Shown: one piece after another, positions 7,201 to 15,360 of the stretch
How positions within the stretch are numbered: position 1 is the stretch's first letter
How the letters are laid out: each line of letters starts with the position of its first letter
Translations under genes and position numbers: made by a program
Notes under the pieces: generated by a model
Databases searched by the model: none
What the model saw: the letters and a program-made list of their open reading frames with translations, nothing else
What the model was told of the DNA's origin: nothing
NCBI RefSeq assembly: GCF_901521055.1
Contig: NZ_CABEGA010000012.1
Coordinates: 1-64,000, forward strand
Origin: Cellulomonas hominis
GTDB lineage: Bacteria > Actinomycetota > Actinomycetes > Actinomycetales > Cellulomonadaceae
DNA length: 64,000 nt
Reading direction: 5' to 3'

Positions 7201-8376
7201 TCAGCCGAAGCGGAGACGGTCGACCATGAGGTCGGCCTCGTCGAGCACGTCGCCGGCCGCCCACGTCATGTCCCGACGGGACTCGGTGATGCGGCGCAGG
7301 ACCCCGGCCTCCTCCAGCCGGTCGATCGCCGCGTAGGCACGTGCCGTCGAGGCGCCGGTCAGCCGAACGACGTCGCTCGCGTCGACGACGGGATGTCGGG
7401 GCAGCAGGTCGAGCAGGACGGCCGCAGCGGAGCCGGAGCGTGGGCTCACGAGGTCACGCCAGACGGCTGGAAGCGCGATCAGCCGCTCGGCCGAGACGGT
7501 GGCCTCTCGGGTCGCGCGGGCCGTGGCCTCCGCCAGGTACGCCACGAACGGCTCGACGGTCCCGGTGCGGTAGTCGTTGACCAGCGCGAAGTACCGGTCG
7601 CGGTCGGCGACGATCGCCGAGGCGACGGGCACGGCCATCCGCGTGGTGGTACCGCGGTAACGCCAGATCGCGTTGATCAGCGAGCGGCCGACGCGGCCGT
7701 TGCCGTCGGTGAACGGGTGGATGGACTCGAACTGGGCGTGCGCGACGGCGGCCTGCACGACGGGATCGAGGTCCGTGCGCCGGAGGAAGTCGACGAGGTC
7801 CGCCATGAGCGCCGGCAGCAGACTCGGCGCCGGGGGCACGTGCAGTGCTCCTCGCGGTGAGCGGTTGGAGCCGCCGGTCCAGTTCTGCACCGTGCGCAGC
7901 GTGCCCGCGTCCCACTTCTCCTCGGGGTCGTCGGCCATGAGCGGGCGGTGGGCCGCGAGGATGTCGTCGAGCGCGATGCCGTGGGAAGCCCGTTCCACCA
8001 GCAGGGACAAGCCGTCGATCGCGCCCTTGACGGTCCGGGCGGATCGCGGGGCGCGGATGCCGTGCTGCGCCCGTGCCAGCTGGTCGACGGTCGTCAGCTC
8101 TTCCTCGATCCGCGACGAGGCGATCGCTTCGGTACGGAGCAGGAACGGCTCCAGCGTGGAGACCTGGTGGGCGAAGCGCTGCTCCAGGACCCGGACGTCG
8201 ACCGCGGCGCTGCGGGCGACCTCGAGCAGGCTCCCGCCGAGCGGCAGATCGAGAGCCGCGATCCGGGGCGGGATGCTGGCCACGTAGGTGTCGATCTCGG
8301 CGCGTCGCCCTGCGCGGGACGCCCAGGGCAGCGTCTCGTGGTCATGCGGTGGCACTCGGAGGGCGGAGGGAGGCAT
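7201..8376 (-). CDS. Fic family protein with C-terminal winged helix
   Basis: A 391-residue Fic-domain protein, probably an AMP- or nucleotidyl-transferase acting on a protein target. The active-site motif HPFTDGNGRVGR is intact at residues 220-231. An inhibitory-helix-like motif precedes the Fic core as SSRIEEE (residues 87-93): the Ser and Glu of the usual [ST]xxxE[GN] are present, but the last position is Glu. The final 70 residues (DASDVVRLTGASTARAYAAIDRLEEAGVLRR) form a winged helix that could bind DNA. A 13-bp perfect inverted repeat lies just upstream of the start and may be its own operator. The nearby TA pairs are separate genes. Confidence 0.9.
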   Translation of the reverse strand: MPPSALRVPPHDHETLPWASRAGRRAEIDTYVASIPPRIAALDLPLGGSLLEVARSAAVDVRVLEQRFAHQVSTLEPFLLRTEAIASSRIEEELTTVDQLARAQHGIRAPRSARTVKGAIDGLSLLVERASHGIALDDILAAHRPLMADDPEEKWDAGTLRTVQNWTGGSNRSPRGALHVPPAPSLLPALMADLVDFLRRTDLDPVVQAAVAHAQFESIHPFTDGNGRVGRSLINAIWRYRGTTTRMAVPVASAIVADRDRYFALVNDYRTGTVEPFVAYLAEATARATREATVSAERLIALPAVWRDLVSPRSGSAAAVLLDLLPRHPVVDASDVVRLTGASTARAYAAIDRLEEAGVLRRITESRRDMTWAAGDVLDEADLMVDRLRFG

Positions 8377-8382
8377 CGGTCT

Positions 8383-8422
8383 CCGTAAGCGAGAAGAGCG
8401 GGCTCGCTATTCTCGCTTACGG
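8383..8422. promoter_or_regulatory. Inverted-repeat operator of the Fic gene
   Basis: CCGTAAGCGAGAA (8383-8395) and TTCTCGCTTACGG (8410-8422) form a perfect 13-bp inverted repeat with a 14-nt spacer, starting 6 bp from the Fic start codon. A third related half-site, TTCTCGCTTCG, is at 8450-8460. The arrangement suggests operator binding, most simply by the Fic protein's own winged-helix domain. Confidence 0.65.
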
Positions 8423-8482
8423 GCACAACCGAGAACAAGGGCGACGGTCTTCTCGCTTCGTGGGTCGTCAGCGGGGGGATCG

Positions 8483-9280
8483 TCAGGGCGCGGCCACCCG
8501 GAACACCGGCCACCCGATCTCGGTGCGCCAGGCCGACGGCTCCGCGGTGTCGCGTGGCCCGACCACGTAGATCTCCCGCACCGGCCCGGCGACCGCCAGC
8601 GCGTTGGCGACCACCCACCTGCCGAGCTCGCCGTAGGTGACGTCGATGTCGTGGTGCTCGCCGACGTGCGTCGCGACGGCCATCTCGACCGCCGGCAGGG
8701 TCACCGGGTGCACCCGCCCCGTGCGTGGCGGCCGCGCCGTCGGGCGGTAGACCAGCGCGTGACCCCGGCCGTCCTCGAACAGCGCGTTGTCGTACAGGCC
8801 GCCGGGTACGCCGGTCGGCTCGGGGACCGCGGCGTCCAGCTCGGCCATGGCGCCCGCGTACCAGGCGATGACGTCGTCGTGCGCCACGTCGCCCTCGACC
8901 GCGGCGACGGTGGTCGCCGGCACGGCCCGCAGCTCGACGTCGAGCGGAGCCGGTGCCGGCCGCAGCAGCCGGCGCAGCGACGCGACCGCGGCGCGCGTCC
9001 GGTCGAGCTCGGACTCCAGCCGCTGCAGGTGGTCGGCGACCAGCTCGGCGCGGGTCCCGGGGTCGGGGGAGCGCAGGATGCGCTGCACGTCGGCGAGGGG
9101 GACGTCCAGCTCGCGCAGGCGGTGGACCACCTGCGCGGTGGGGATCTGGTCGGGGCTGTAGGAGCGGTAGCCGGTCACGCCGTCGACGCTCGCCGGCTCC
9201 AGCAGCCCCGCGTCGTGGTAGCGGCGCAGCGTCCGCACGCTCAGGTGGGTGAGCCGCGAGAACTCACCGATGGCCAGCAC
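8483..9280 (-). CDS. MerR family regulator with GyrI-like effector domain
   Basis: A 265-residue BmrR-like activator. The N-terminal MerR helix-turn-helix reads IGEFSRLTHLSVRTLRRYHDAGLL (split here by domain: winged helix about 1-70), followed by a dimerisation coiled coil near residues 75-110 and a GyrI-like ligand domain to the end. I start at the GTG 9278-9280. It is preceded by a CACCAT -10 hexamer 6 nt upstream and a TGGACT -35 with a 19-nt spacer, which is the overlong spacing MerR activators work on. The divergent SnoaL-like gene has a similar promoter and is the likely target. The inducing ligand is unknown. Confidence 0.88.
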   Translation of the reverse strand: MLAIGEFSRLTHLSVRTLRRYHDAGLLEPASVDGVTGYRSYSPDQIPTAQVVHRLRELDVPLADVQRILRSPDPGTRAELVADHLQRLESELDRTRAAVASLRRLLRPAPAPLDVELRAVPATTVAAVEGDVAHDDVIAWYAGAMAELDAAVPEPTGVPGGLYDNALFEDGRGHALVYRPTARPPRTGRVHPVTLPAVEMAVATHVGEHHDIDVTYGELGRWVVANALAVAGPVREIYVVGPRDTAEPSAWRTEIGWPVFRVAAP

Positions 9281-9286
9281 GCCGCC

Positions 9287-9318
9287 ATGGTGCACCCTCT
9301 CCCAGGGGGAGAGTCCAG
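9287..9318 (-). promoter_or_regulatory. MerR-type promoter of the merR gene
   Basis: On the minus strand, TGGACT (9318-9313) and CACCAT (9292-9287) are separated by 19-20 nt, and the spacer contains CTCTCCC-CCT-GGGAGAG dyad symmetry. The -10 hexamer ends 6 nt before the GTG start, so the transcript would be leaderless. Overlong spacers with central dyads are the hallmark of MerR-regulated promoters. Confidence 0.6.
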
Positions 9319-9321
9319 CCG

Positions 9322-9352
9322 TTGACCCTCGCGCACCGGGAGCGCCCAGGGT
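9322..9352 (+). promoter_or_regulatory. MerR-type promoter of the SnoaL-like gene
   Basis: TTGACC (9322-9327) and CAGGGT (9347-9352) are separated by 19 nt. GACCCT (9324-9329) and AGGGTC (9348-9353) form an outer dyad. The -10 box ends 6 nt before the ATG at 9359, giving a predicted leaderless transcript activated by the divergent MerR protein. Confidence 0.6.
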
Positions 9353-9358
9353 CGAGGC

Positions 9359-9727
9359 ATGACCACTCCCGCAACAGTCCAGCCGGGTGAGCTGCCCGCC
9401 ACGATCCGTGATTACCTCGCCGCGCACACCGCCGACGACACCGACGCGGCGCTCCGCGCGTTCACCTCGACCGCCGTGGTCGTCGACGACGGCACGACCT
9501 ACCGGGGCACCGAGGAGGTCCGGCGGTTCCTGTCGAAGGCCGGGGCCGAGTTCCGGTACACCACCGAGCTGATCTCGGTACGGCGCGTCGACGACGCGCA
9601 CTGGGTCGCGACGCAGCGCCTGGAGGGCGACTTCCCCGGCGGCGTCGTCGACCTGGCCTACCGCTTCGCGATGGACGGGGACTTGATCGAGGGACTGGTC
9701 ATCGCGCCGTCACACGGTGATGACTAG
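9359..9727 (+). CDS. SnoaL/NTF2-like small protein
   Basis: A 122-residue protein with the cone-shaped NTF2/SnoaL fold pattern: two N-terminal helices (YLAAHTADDTDAALRAFTS), a VVVDDGTTYRGTEEVRRFL stretch, then alternating strands ending in a GLVIAPS segment. Members include polyketide cyclases, isomerases and ligand-binding proteins, and no catalytic pair can be assigned here. It is transcribed divergently from merR behind a MerR-type 19-nt-spacer promoter, so its expression is probably induced by the MerR ligand. Confidence 0.8.
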   Translation: MTTPATVQPGELPATIRDYLAAHTADDTDAALRAFTSTAVVVDDGTTYRGTEEVRRFLSKAGAEFRYTTELISVRRVDDAHWVATQRLEGDFPGGVVDLAYRFAMDGDLIEGLVIAPSHGDD

Positions 9728-9737
9728 AATGGTGGTC

Positions 9738-9998
9738 ATGACCACGACGACGTCCCTCGCCCACGTCAAGGCGCACCTGTCAGCCGTCGTCGGGTCCGTG
9801 CACGACACCCACGAACGAGTCGTGATCACGCGCAACGGTGAACCCGCCGCCGTGCTCATCTCGCCCGACGACCTTGCCGCGCTCGAGGAGACGCTCGAGA
9901 TCCTGTCCGATCCCGTCGCGATGGCGGAGCTGCGCGAGGCGGCAGCAGCGATCGAGGCAGGCGTCACAGCGGAGCTGCGGGCGTTCCCGCGCCGGTGA
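9738..9998 (+). CDS. Type II antitoxin, Phd/YefM family
   Basis: An 86-residue antitoxin. The N-terminal DNA-binding fold reads SLAHVKAHLSAVVGSVHDTHERVVITRNGEPAAVLIS, typical of YefM/Phd, and the acidic helical tail (LEETLEILSDPVAMAELREA) would wrap the toxin. Its stop overlaps the toxin start by 4 bp (GTGA). I start at the ATG 9738; an in-frame ATG at 9729 is less likely. It should bind its own promoter together with the toxin. Confidence 0.88.
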   Translation: MTTTTSLAHVKAHLSAVVGSVHDTHERVVITRNGEPAAVLISPDDLAALEETLEILSDPVAMAELREAAAAIEAGVTAELRAFPRR

Positions 9999-10258
9999 GC
10001 TACCGCATCCGCTGGGCTCCACCCGCGCGGCGCGCGATCGAGAACGGCCTCCCGGAGTCGGTCGCGGCCGCGGTGTGGGAGTTCGTCAACGGACCCCTCG
10101 CCGAGAACCCGCACCGCGTGGGGAAGCGACTGCTCGGTCCGCTCGCAGGGCACTGGTCGGCGCGTCGTGGGCAGTACCGGGTGATCTACGTGGTCGACGA
10201 CGACGCGATCATCATCACCGTCGTGAAGGTGGATCACCGGCGCGACGTCTACCGCTGA
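9995..10258 (+). CDS. Type II toxin, RelE/ParE superfamily
   Basis: An 87-residue RelE-fold toxin, predicted to cleave mRNA at the ribosome A site. The start is the GTG at 9995, inside the antitoxin stop (GTGA). The C-terminal core RRGQYRVIYVVDDDAIIITVVKVDHRRDVY contains the basic and aromatic residues of the RelE active site (Arg at YR, His-Arg near DHRRDVY). Paired with the YefM-like antitoxin upstream. Confidence 0.88.
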   Translation: MSYRIRWAPPARRAIENGLPESVAAAVWEFVNGPLAENPHRVGKRLLGPLAGHWSARRGQYRVIYVVDDDAIIITVVKVDHRRDVYR

Positions 10259-10291
10259 GGCGCTCCGCGCGTGTCCGAACCGCACCGCGGG

Positions 10292-10975
10292 TCAGCGTCG
10301 CCCGCGCTCCGCCAGCCAGATCGCGTGGTCGACCATCCACGGCGTGACCACGCGTGACCCCTCGGTGAGCTCCGCCGCCAGCTCGGCCAGCACGGTCCGA
10401 GCCCCCGCGACGTCGGTCGGGCCGTCGTGCCGCGCGAGGAATCTGAGGACCATGCGGTCCGGCTTCACCTGGTGGTCGTCACCGACCAGCATCCAGAAGT
10501 ACGCCCGCCGCACGCCGTCCCCCGGGACGCGTGCGAGCTGCTCGTCGATCGCCACGAGCCGGTCGGTGTCACCGACCACCGACGCGGCGTCAGCGCCGGT
10601 CGTGATCCCGTGGGAGCGGAGGATCGTCGCGTAGCGGAGCGCCGCCTCCGCCTTGAGGACGCCCCCGCGGGTCGAGGTGCGCTGGCGGTTCGTCGCACCG
10701 GCCAGCGTGTCGGCGTCCGGGTAGTCGGCGAGGAACCGCTCCAGCGGGTAGGTGTCCTCGTCGGGCGCCGCGCCGGGCTCGGCGGTGGGGGCCGCGACGT
10801 CGGCGGCCGCAGCGACACCGCGCACCACGGGGACGACGACGCGGTCGTAGTGCGCGCCGATCGACCACACAGCGTCGAGCACGCAGAACGTCACGCTCGT
10901 CCAGACGCGTGCTCGAGGCGTGATGTCGAGCGCGGACGCGGCCGCGCGAAGCCCGGGAGAGATCACCCCTCGCAC
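10292..10975 (-). CDS. Uncharacterised protein with HhH-GPD-like C-terminal motif
   Basis: A 227-residue protein I cannot assign to a characterised family. The N-terminal third (VWTSVTFCVLDAVWSIGAHY) is hydrophobic but not clearly membrane-spanning. The middle carries an NRQRTSTRGGVLKAEAALRYA segment. The C-terminal part has an AYFWMLVGDDHQVKPDRMVLRFL pattern that resembles the part of helix-hairpin-helix glycosylases where a buried aspartate is presented (broken here as WMLVGDDHQ then VKPDRM). It starts at a GTG (10973-10975) with a GGAGC ribosome site. It is convergent with the RelE toxin, 33 bp away. Confidence 0.6.
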   Translation of the reverse strand: MRGVISPGLRAAASALDITPRARVWTSVTFCVLDAVWSIGAHYDRVVVPVVRGVAAAADVAAPTAEPGAAPDEDTYPLERFLADYPDADTLAGATNRQRTSTRGGVLKAEAALRYATILRSHGITTGADAASVVGDTDRLVAIDEQLARVPGDGVRRAYFWMLVGDDHQVKPDRMVLRFLARHDGPTDVAGARTVLAELAAELTEGSRVVTPWMVDHAIWLAERGRR

Positions 10976-11018
10976 TGTGCTCCGGTCGACGCCTCCTGCA
11001 GGGCAGTTCCCGGACGGT

Positions 11019-11423
11019 TCACCCGGACGAGCGTTGCCCGCCCTGCACCGGCAGCTCCACGTAGTCCCGGCAGCGGACCGGCCACCGCAGGACGGTGCGC
11101 TGCGGCTGCGGGACCCGGCGGAACGCCTCGGCGGGGTCGACCGGCCGGGGCGCGCCGAGCCGCAGCACCCGGCCGCGCAGGAGCATCCGGCACCCGCCCG
11201 CCGCGCGGACGTTGCGGAGCCACTCGACGTCCGGCCCGTAGGTCAGCGCCACGGTGACGGTGTCGCCGTGCCGGAACGCCATGAGCGGCGTGCGCCGCAC
11301 CGTCCCGGTCCGCCGTCCGACGTGCTCGAGCACCACGATCGAGCCCCAGCGGCCGGCCACGCGCAGCATGAGGGGGTTGAGCACCCGCCGGTTGAAGCCG
11401 GTGATGCGGGTGGTGATGGGCAC
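11019..11423 (-). CDS. Nitroreductase/deazaflavin-dependent oxidoreductase (Ddn-like)
   Basis: A 134-residue protein of the F420-dependent nitroreductase family. The split-barrel core shows VVLEHVGRRTGTVRRTPLMAF followed by VALTYGPDVEWLRNVRAAGG, the standard Ddn pattern for binding deazaflavin F420 or flavin. It starts at GTG 11421-11423 with a GGAGG site 6 nt upstream. It is the last gene of a run with the winged-helix protein and the FAD oxidase (16-bp gap), which suggests co-transcription. Confidence 0.85.
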   Translation of the reverse strand: MPITTRITGFNRRVLNPLMLRVAGRWGSIVVLEHVGRRTGTVRRTPLMAFRHGDTVTVALTYGPDVEWLRNVRAAGGCRMLLRGRVLRLGAPRPVDPAEAFRRVPQPQRTVLRWPVRCRDYVELPVQGGQRSSG

Positions 11424-11438
11424 GGCGGCCTCCGGGGC

Positions 11439-12539
11439 TCAGGTGATCGTGACGCGGTCGGTGTCGAGGTCGAGGAACGCGGCCATCCGTGCGCCCTCCG
11501 TCAGCACGGCGTCCGGGTCGTGGAGCGGCTGCAGGGGGTGCACGAGCAGCGTGCCGTCCTCGACGGTCCACCGCGCGGCGACGAACCCGTCGACCAGCAC
11601 CGTCGCGTGCACCATCGAGTACCCGGGCATGACGGCGGCACGGTGCGCCTCGGGCAGGATCCGGGTGCGGTCGCGGTGCCCGAGCACGGCGTTGTCGAAC
11701 GCCGCCAGGAACCGGACGGGCGCGGGCGCGTCCTCGTCGGCGATCTCCGCGTCGGGCAGGTCCAGCAGCTCGGCGCCGTCGGGGCCGTGCAGCACGCGCA
11801 GCTCGTCCCGCATCGCGTCGACCACCGGCCGCAGCCGCGTCAGGCCGGTGTACGTCTGCAGGTCCATCACGCCGGCCGGCCCGAACGCCGCGAGGTACCG
11901 CCGCACCAGCGCCGGCAGGTCCGGCGGGGCCATCGGCCGACCGAGCCACGCCTCGGCGTCGGACACCGCGATGGACCGGCGGCTCCACCACGACCCCCAG
12001 GCGGACGTGTCCGGGCCGTGCACCACCGGCGTGAGCGCCTCGACCGCGGCCGCGAGCACCGCGCCGCGCCGGCCGGGCCAGCGGCCGACCAGCGTCGCGG
12101 CGAGGTCCCGGCGCCGCACCAGGTCGTCACCGAGCGCCTCGCGCGCGGCGGCCACCAGCTGCTCCGGGTCGATGCCGCGGGTCTCGGCGGTGTAGTAGGT
12201 CGACCGCGCGAGGCGGCTGAGCACCGGCTGGATCGTGGGCCGCAGCCACACGTAGTCCTCCGCCGTGGTGAGGTGCTGCGTGCCGCGGAGCAGCGGCCCG
12301 CGGACCAGCTCCCGCCGCTCGACCGCCGCCTCGAGGTCGTCCCGCGCGAACCCGGCGACCCGCGACCACAGCCCCGCGAACACCCAGTTCGGCTCCTGCG
12401 CCTGGAGCGCGAGCACCCGCGAGGTCGCCGCCGCCGGGGACAGGTCGGCCCGGGTGTCGAGCAGCTGGCGTCGCAGGAGCGTCCGGTTGAGCTGCCGGAG
12501 CGTCAGCGTGGCCCCGCGGGTCACGGAGGAACCGCTCAC
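11439..12539 (-). CDS. Winged-helix DNA-binding domain protein (AlkZ-like, HTH_42)
   Basis: A 366-residue protein of the winged-helix DNA-binding family that includes the DNA glycosylase AlkZ. Typical features are the opening LRQLNRTLLRRQLL, ALQAQEPNWVFAGLWSRV, RGPLLRGTQHLTTAEDYVWLRP and a late FDNAVLGHRDR segment. The family QxQ catalytic motif of AlkZ is represented by LQAQEPNW, giving a plausible QAQ. The GTG start (12537-12539) overlaps the FAD-oxidase stop by 4 bp. A DNA-repair or ICL-type glycosylase role is inferred from the family only. Confidence 0.8.
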   Translation of the reverse strand: MSGSSVTRGATLTLRQLNRTLLRRQLLDTRADLSPAAATSRVLALQAQEPNWVFAGLWSRVAGFARDDLEAAVERRELVRGPLLRGTQHLTTAEDYVWLRPTIQPVLSRLARSTYYTAETRGIDPEQLVAAAREALGDDLVRRRDLAATLVGRWPGRRGAVLAAAVEALTPVVHGPDTSAWGSWWSRRSIAVSDAEAWLGRPMAPPDLPALVRRYLAAFGPAGVMDLQTYTGLTRLRPVVDAMRDELRVLHGPDGAELLDLPDAEIADEDAPAPVRFLAAFDNAVLGHRDRTRILPEAHRAAVMPGYSMVHATVLVDGFVAARWTVEDGTLLVHPLQPLHDPDAVLTEGARMAAFLDLDTDRVTIT

Positions 12540-13906
12540 CCGACGGGGACGACGTTCTGGTTCCGCCGGAACAGGTTCTCCGGGTCGTACGTCGCCTTGA
12601 TCGCCGCCAGCCGGTCCCACGTCGGACCGGGGTAGGCGTCGCGTACCCGCTCCGGCCCCTCGTCGCCGAGGAAGTTCACGTAGGCGCCGGCGTCGCCCTG
12701 GTCGAGCAGCGCCGCGGTCCCGGCCACCCACTCGGCGCGTTGCGCGCGGTCGCCCGGGTCCTGCACGAACGCGGCGACGTTGCCCATCACGCGGCTGGCC
12801 CGGTGCGCGTACGCGGTCGCGTCGGCGGCGACCCGCGCGATCGCGCCCCCGAGGACCCGCAGCTGCACGACCCGCATCCCGTCGGTGCTCGTCAGCCGCT
12901 CCAGCACACGCTCGGCCAGCGGGAGGTCGACGTGGTCGAGCAGCAGCGTCCGCGCGACCGCGGTCGGGTGGTACTCGGGGTCCGCGGGCGGGAACAGCTC
13001 CGGGTAGGCGACCGGCCGCACCATGTCCGCCAGCGGGGTGGCGAGCGACCGGAAGGGTGCGAGCGCGCCCTCCGCCGCCTCCGGGGCGCCCGACCAGCAC
13101 AGCAGCGCCATGACGACGAGCGTCCCGTGGTGCTCCGCGGGCACGAACGGCAGCGGCGGGCAGGGCATCACGTTCATGATCGCGCTGAGCTCGTCCGGCG
13201 CGGCGGCCGCCGCCGCCATGAACCCCGCGACCACCTCGGCCGACGCCGGCAGCAGCAGCATCCCGCCGGTGACCCCGTCGAGCGGGTGCAGCCGGTACCG
13301 GAACCGCGTGACGACGCCGAAGTTCCCGCCGCCGCCCCGGATCGCCCAGAACAGGTCCGGGTGCTGCTCGGCGTCCGTCCGCACGACCCGGCCGTCCGCG
13401 AGCACCACGTCCGCGGCCAGGACGTTGTCGATCGTCAGGCCCTGGACGCGCGACAGGTAGCCGACCCCACCGCCCAGCGTGATGCCGGAGATGCCGACGG
13501 ACCCCGTGTCCCCGAACCCGATCGCGAGCCCGTGCGCCGCGGTGGCCGCGGTGACCTCCCCGGCGGTGAGGCCGGCCTCCGCCCAGGCGGTGCGACCGTC
13601 GACATCGACGTCCAGCTGCTTCCGGTCGCGCAGGTCGACCACGAGGCCGCCGTCGACGGTCCCGTGGCCCGCCCCGCTGTGGCCGCCGCTGCGGACGGCG
13701 ACGGGAAGGCCCGCGTCCCGAGCGAACGTGACGGCCGCGGAGACGTCGCCGTCGTCCACCGGCCGCACGATCACCGCGGGGCGGGGGTCCGTGCCGCCCA
13801 GCACGATGCCGCGGTACGCGTCGAAGTCGGGGTCGCCGGGCTCCACCACGCGCCCGGTCAGGCGGGAGCGGAGGTCGGTCAGGGAGGTGCTGCTCGACGT
13901 GGTCAT
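12536..13906 (-). CDS. FAD-binding (berberine-bridge-type) oxidoreductase
   Basis: A 456-residue FAD-linked oxidase of the PCMH/BBE type. The N-terminal PCMH domain shows AVIVRPVDDGDVSAAV and AVRSGGHSGAGHG, where the His of SGGHS is the usual covalent FAD attachment site. The GGGVGYLSRVQGLTIDN segment follows. There is no Cys at the second attachment position I would expect for bicovalent enzymes. The C-terminus ends with YDPENLFRRNQNV, the BBE signature. A GAAGGAG ribosome site precedes the ATG at 13904-13906. It is the first gene of a three-gene chain. Its substrate (sugar, alkaloid-like or polyketide) cannot be told. Confidence 0.9.
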   Translation of the reverse strand: MTTSSSTSLTDLRSRLTGRVVEPGDPDFDAYRGIVLGGTDPRPAVIVRPVDDGDVSAAVTFARDAGLPVAVRSGGHSGAGHGTVDGGLVVDLRDRKQLDVDVDGRTAWAEAGLTAGEVTAATAAHGLAIGFGDTGSVGISGITLGGGVGYLSRVQGLTIDNVLAADVVLADGRVVRTDAEQHPDLFWAIRGGGGNFGVVTRFRYRLHPLDGVTGGMLLLPASAEVVAGFMAAAAAAPDELSAIMNVMPCPPLPFVPAEHHGTLVVMALLCWSGAPEAAEGALAPFRSLATPLADMVRPVAYPELFPPADPEYHPTAVARTLLLDHVDLPLAERVLERLTSTDGMRVVQLRVLGGAIARVAADATAYAHRASRVMGNVAAFVQDPGDRAQRAEWVAGTAALLDQGDAGAYVNFLGDEGPERVRDAYPGPTWDRLAAIKATYDPENLFRRNQNVVPVG

Positions 13907-14019
13907 GCGGCGCTCCTTCGCGCGGCGGGACGGAGTCACCAGCGTCGACCTGCCCGGTCCGCGGGGGCAAGGACTTTGGAGAGGTTCCCGGCCGGGTGCC
14001 GCGTCCGTACGCTGGCGCG

Positions 14020-14307
14020 ATGGACCTGCGGTTCGAGGGCGAGGTCGTCTGGTGGCGCGGGCCCGCCCCGTTCCACTTCGTCCGGGTGCCCGACGAGGAG
14101 GCCGCGGCGCTCCGGGCCGCCGCGTCGCTCGTGTCCTACGGGTGGGGCGTCGTCCCCGTCGCGGTGACGCTCGGGTCGACCCGGTGGACCACGTCGTTGT
14201 TCCCCCGGGACGGCGGGTACCTCGTGCCGGTCAAGGACGCGGTGCGCCGGGCCGAGGACGTCGAGCTCGGTGACACGGTCGCGCTGCGGCTCACCGTGGA
14301 CGTGTAG
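14020..14307 (+). CDS. DUF1905 domain protein, copy 1
   Basis: A 95-residue protein matching the DUF1905 beta-barrel: DLRFEGEVVWWRGPAPFHFVRVP at the start, then VPVAVTLGSTRWTTSLFP and YLVPVKDAVRRAEDVELGD (given as separate stretches). Function unknown. A TACGCT box at 14008-14013 ends 6 nt before the ATG, giving a predicted leaderless transcript. A paralogue lies 1.7 kb downstream at 15983-16285. Confidence 0.82.
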   Translation: MDLRFEGEVVWWRGPAPFHFVRVPDEEAAALRAAASLVSYGWGVVPVAVTLGSTRWTTSLFPRDGGYLVPVKDAVRRAEDVELGDTVALRLTVDV

Positions 14308-14421
14308 CACCGACCCCGCTCGCGCGGTCGTCGGTGGTCGTCCGTAGGCTCGGGGCACGGCCTGCCGACGACGTCGCCGGGCCGCCTCGTCGTCACCGTC
14401 GACCCGAAGGACCGGCCCCGC

Positions 14422-15357
14422 ATGAAGACGTTCACCCTGCCCGGCACCGACATCGTCGCCCCGGACGTGATCCTCGGCCTGATGCGCATCCAGGAGAAGT
14501 CCGACGACGAGGTCCGGGAGCTCGTCCGCACCGCGCGGGACGCCGGCATCGCGTTCCTCGACCACGCCGACATCTACGGCGACCGGCCGCACGGCTGCGA
14601 GGAGCGGTTCGCGGAAGCGCTGGACCTCACGCCCGCCGAGCGCGAGGAGTACGTCATCCAGACCAAGTGCGGCATCGTCAAGGACGGCCCGTACTTCGAC
14701 TTCTCGTACGAGCACATCATCGAGTCGGTGAACGGCTCGCTCGCGGCGCTGCGCACGGACTACGTCGACATCCTGCTGCTGCACCGCCCGGACGCGCTGG
14801 TCGAGCCGGACGAGGTCGCGCGGGCGTTCGACGAGCTCGCCGCCGCCGGCAAGGTCCGGGCGTTCGGCGTCTCGAACCACACGCCCCGCCAGATCGAGCT
14901 GCTCAAGCGGTCCGTCACCCAGCCGCTCGTCGTCAACCAGGTGCAGCTGAGCATCACGCACTCCCCGCTGATCGCGCAGGGGGTCGCAGCGAACATGGCG
15001 GCGCTCGACCAGTCGATCGACCGGGACGGCGGGATCCTGGACTACTGCCGGCTGAACGACATCACGCTGCAGGCGTGGTCGCCGTTCCAGAAGGGCTTCT
15101 TCGACGGGGTCTTCCTCGGCGACCGGGAGGCGTTCCCCGAGCTGAACGAGGCCATCGACCGGCTGGCCGAGAAGTACGGCGTGACGCCCCTGGGCATCGC
15201 GACCGCCTGGATCACCCGGCACCCCGCGCAGATGCAGGTCGTGCTGGGGACGACGACGCCGTCCCGGGTGACGGAGGCGGCGGCCGGCTCGGACGTCACG
15301 CTGACGCGCGCCGAGTGGTACGAGCTGTTCCGGACGTCGGGCCACACCGTGCCGTGA
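14422..15357 (+). CDS. Aldo/keto reductase
   Basis: A 311-residue NADPH-dependent aldo/keto reductase with the (beta/alpha)8 barrel. The catalytic tetrad is present as D47, Y52, K82 and H121 (contexts FLDHADIYG, IQTKCGI, LLLHRPD). The sequence resembles the YdhF-type branch. A TAGGCT -10-like box sits at 14345-14350, about 70 nt before the ATG, and a GAAGGA site precedes the start. Substrate unknown. Confidence 0.92.
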   Translation: MKTFTLPGTDIVAPDVILGLMRIQEKSDDEVRELVRTARDAGIAFLDHADIYGDRPHGCEERFAEALDLTPAEREEYVIQTKCGIVKDGPYFDFSYEHIIESVNGSLAALRTDYVDILLLHRPDALVEPDEVARAFDELAAAGKVRAFGVSNHTPRQIELLKRSVTQPLVVNQVQLSITHSPLIAQGVAANMAALDQSIDRDGGILDYCRLNDITLQAWSPFQKGFFDGVFLGDREAFPELNEAIDRLAEKYGVTPLGIATAWITRHPAQMQVVLGTTTPSRVTEAAAGSDVTLTRAEWYELFRTSGHTVP

Positions 15358-15360
15358 TCC

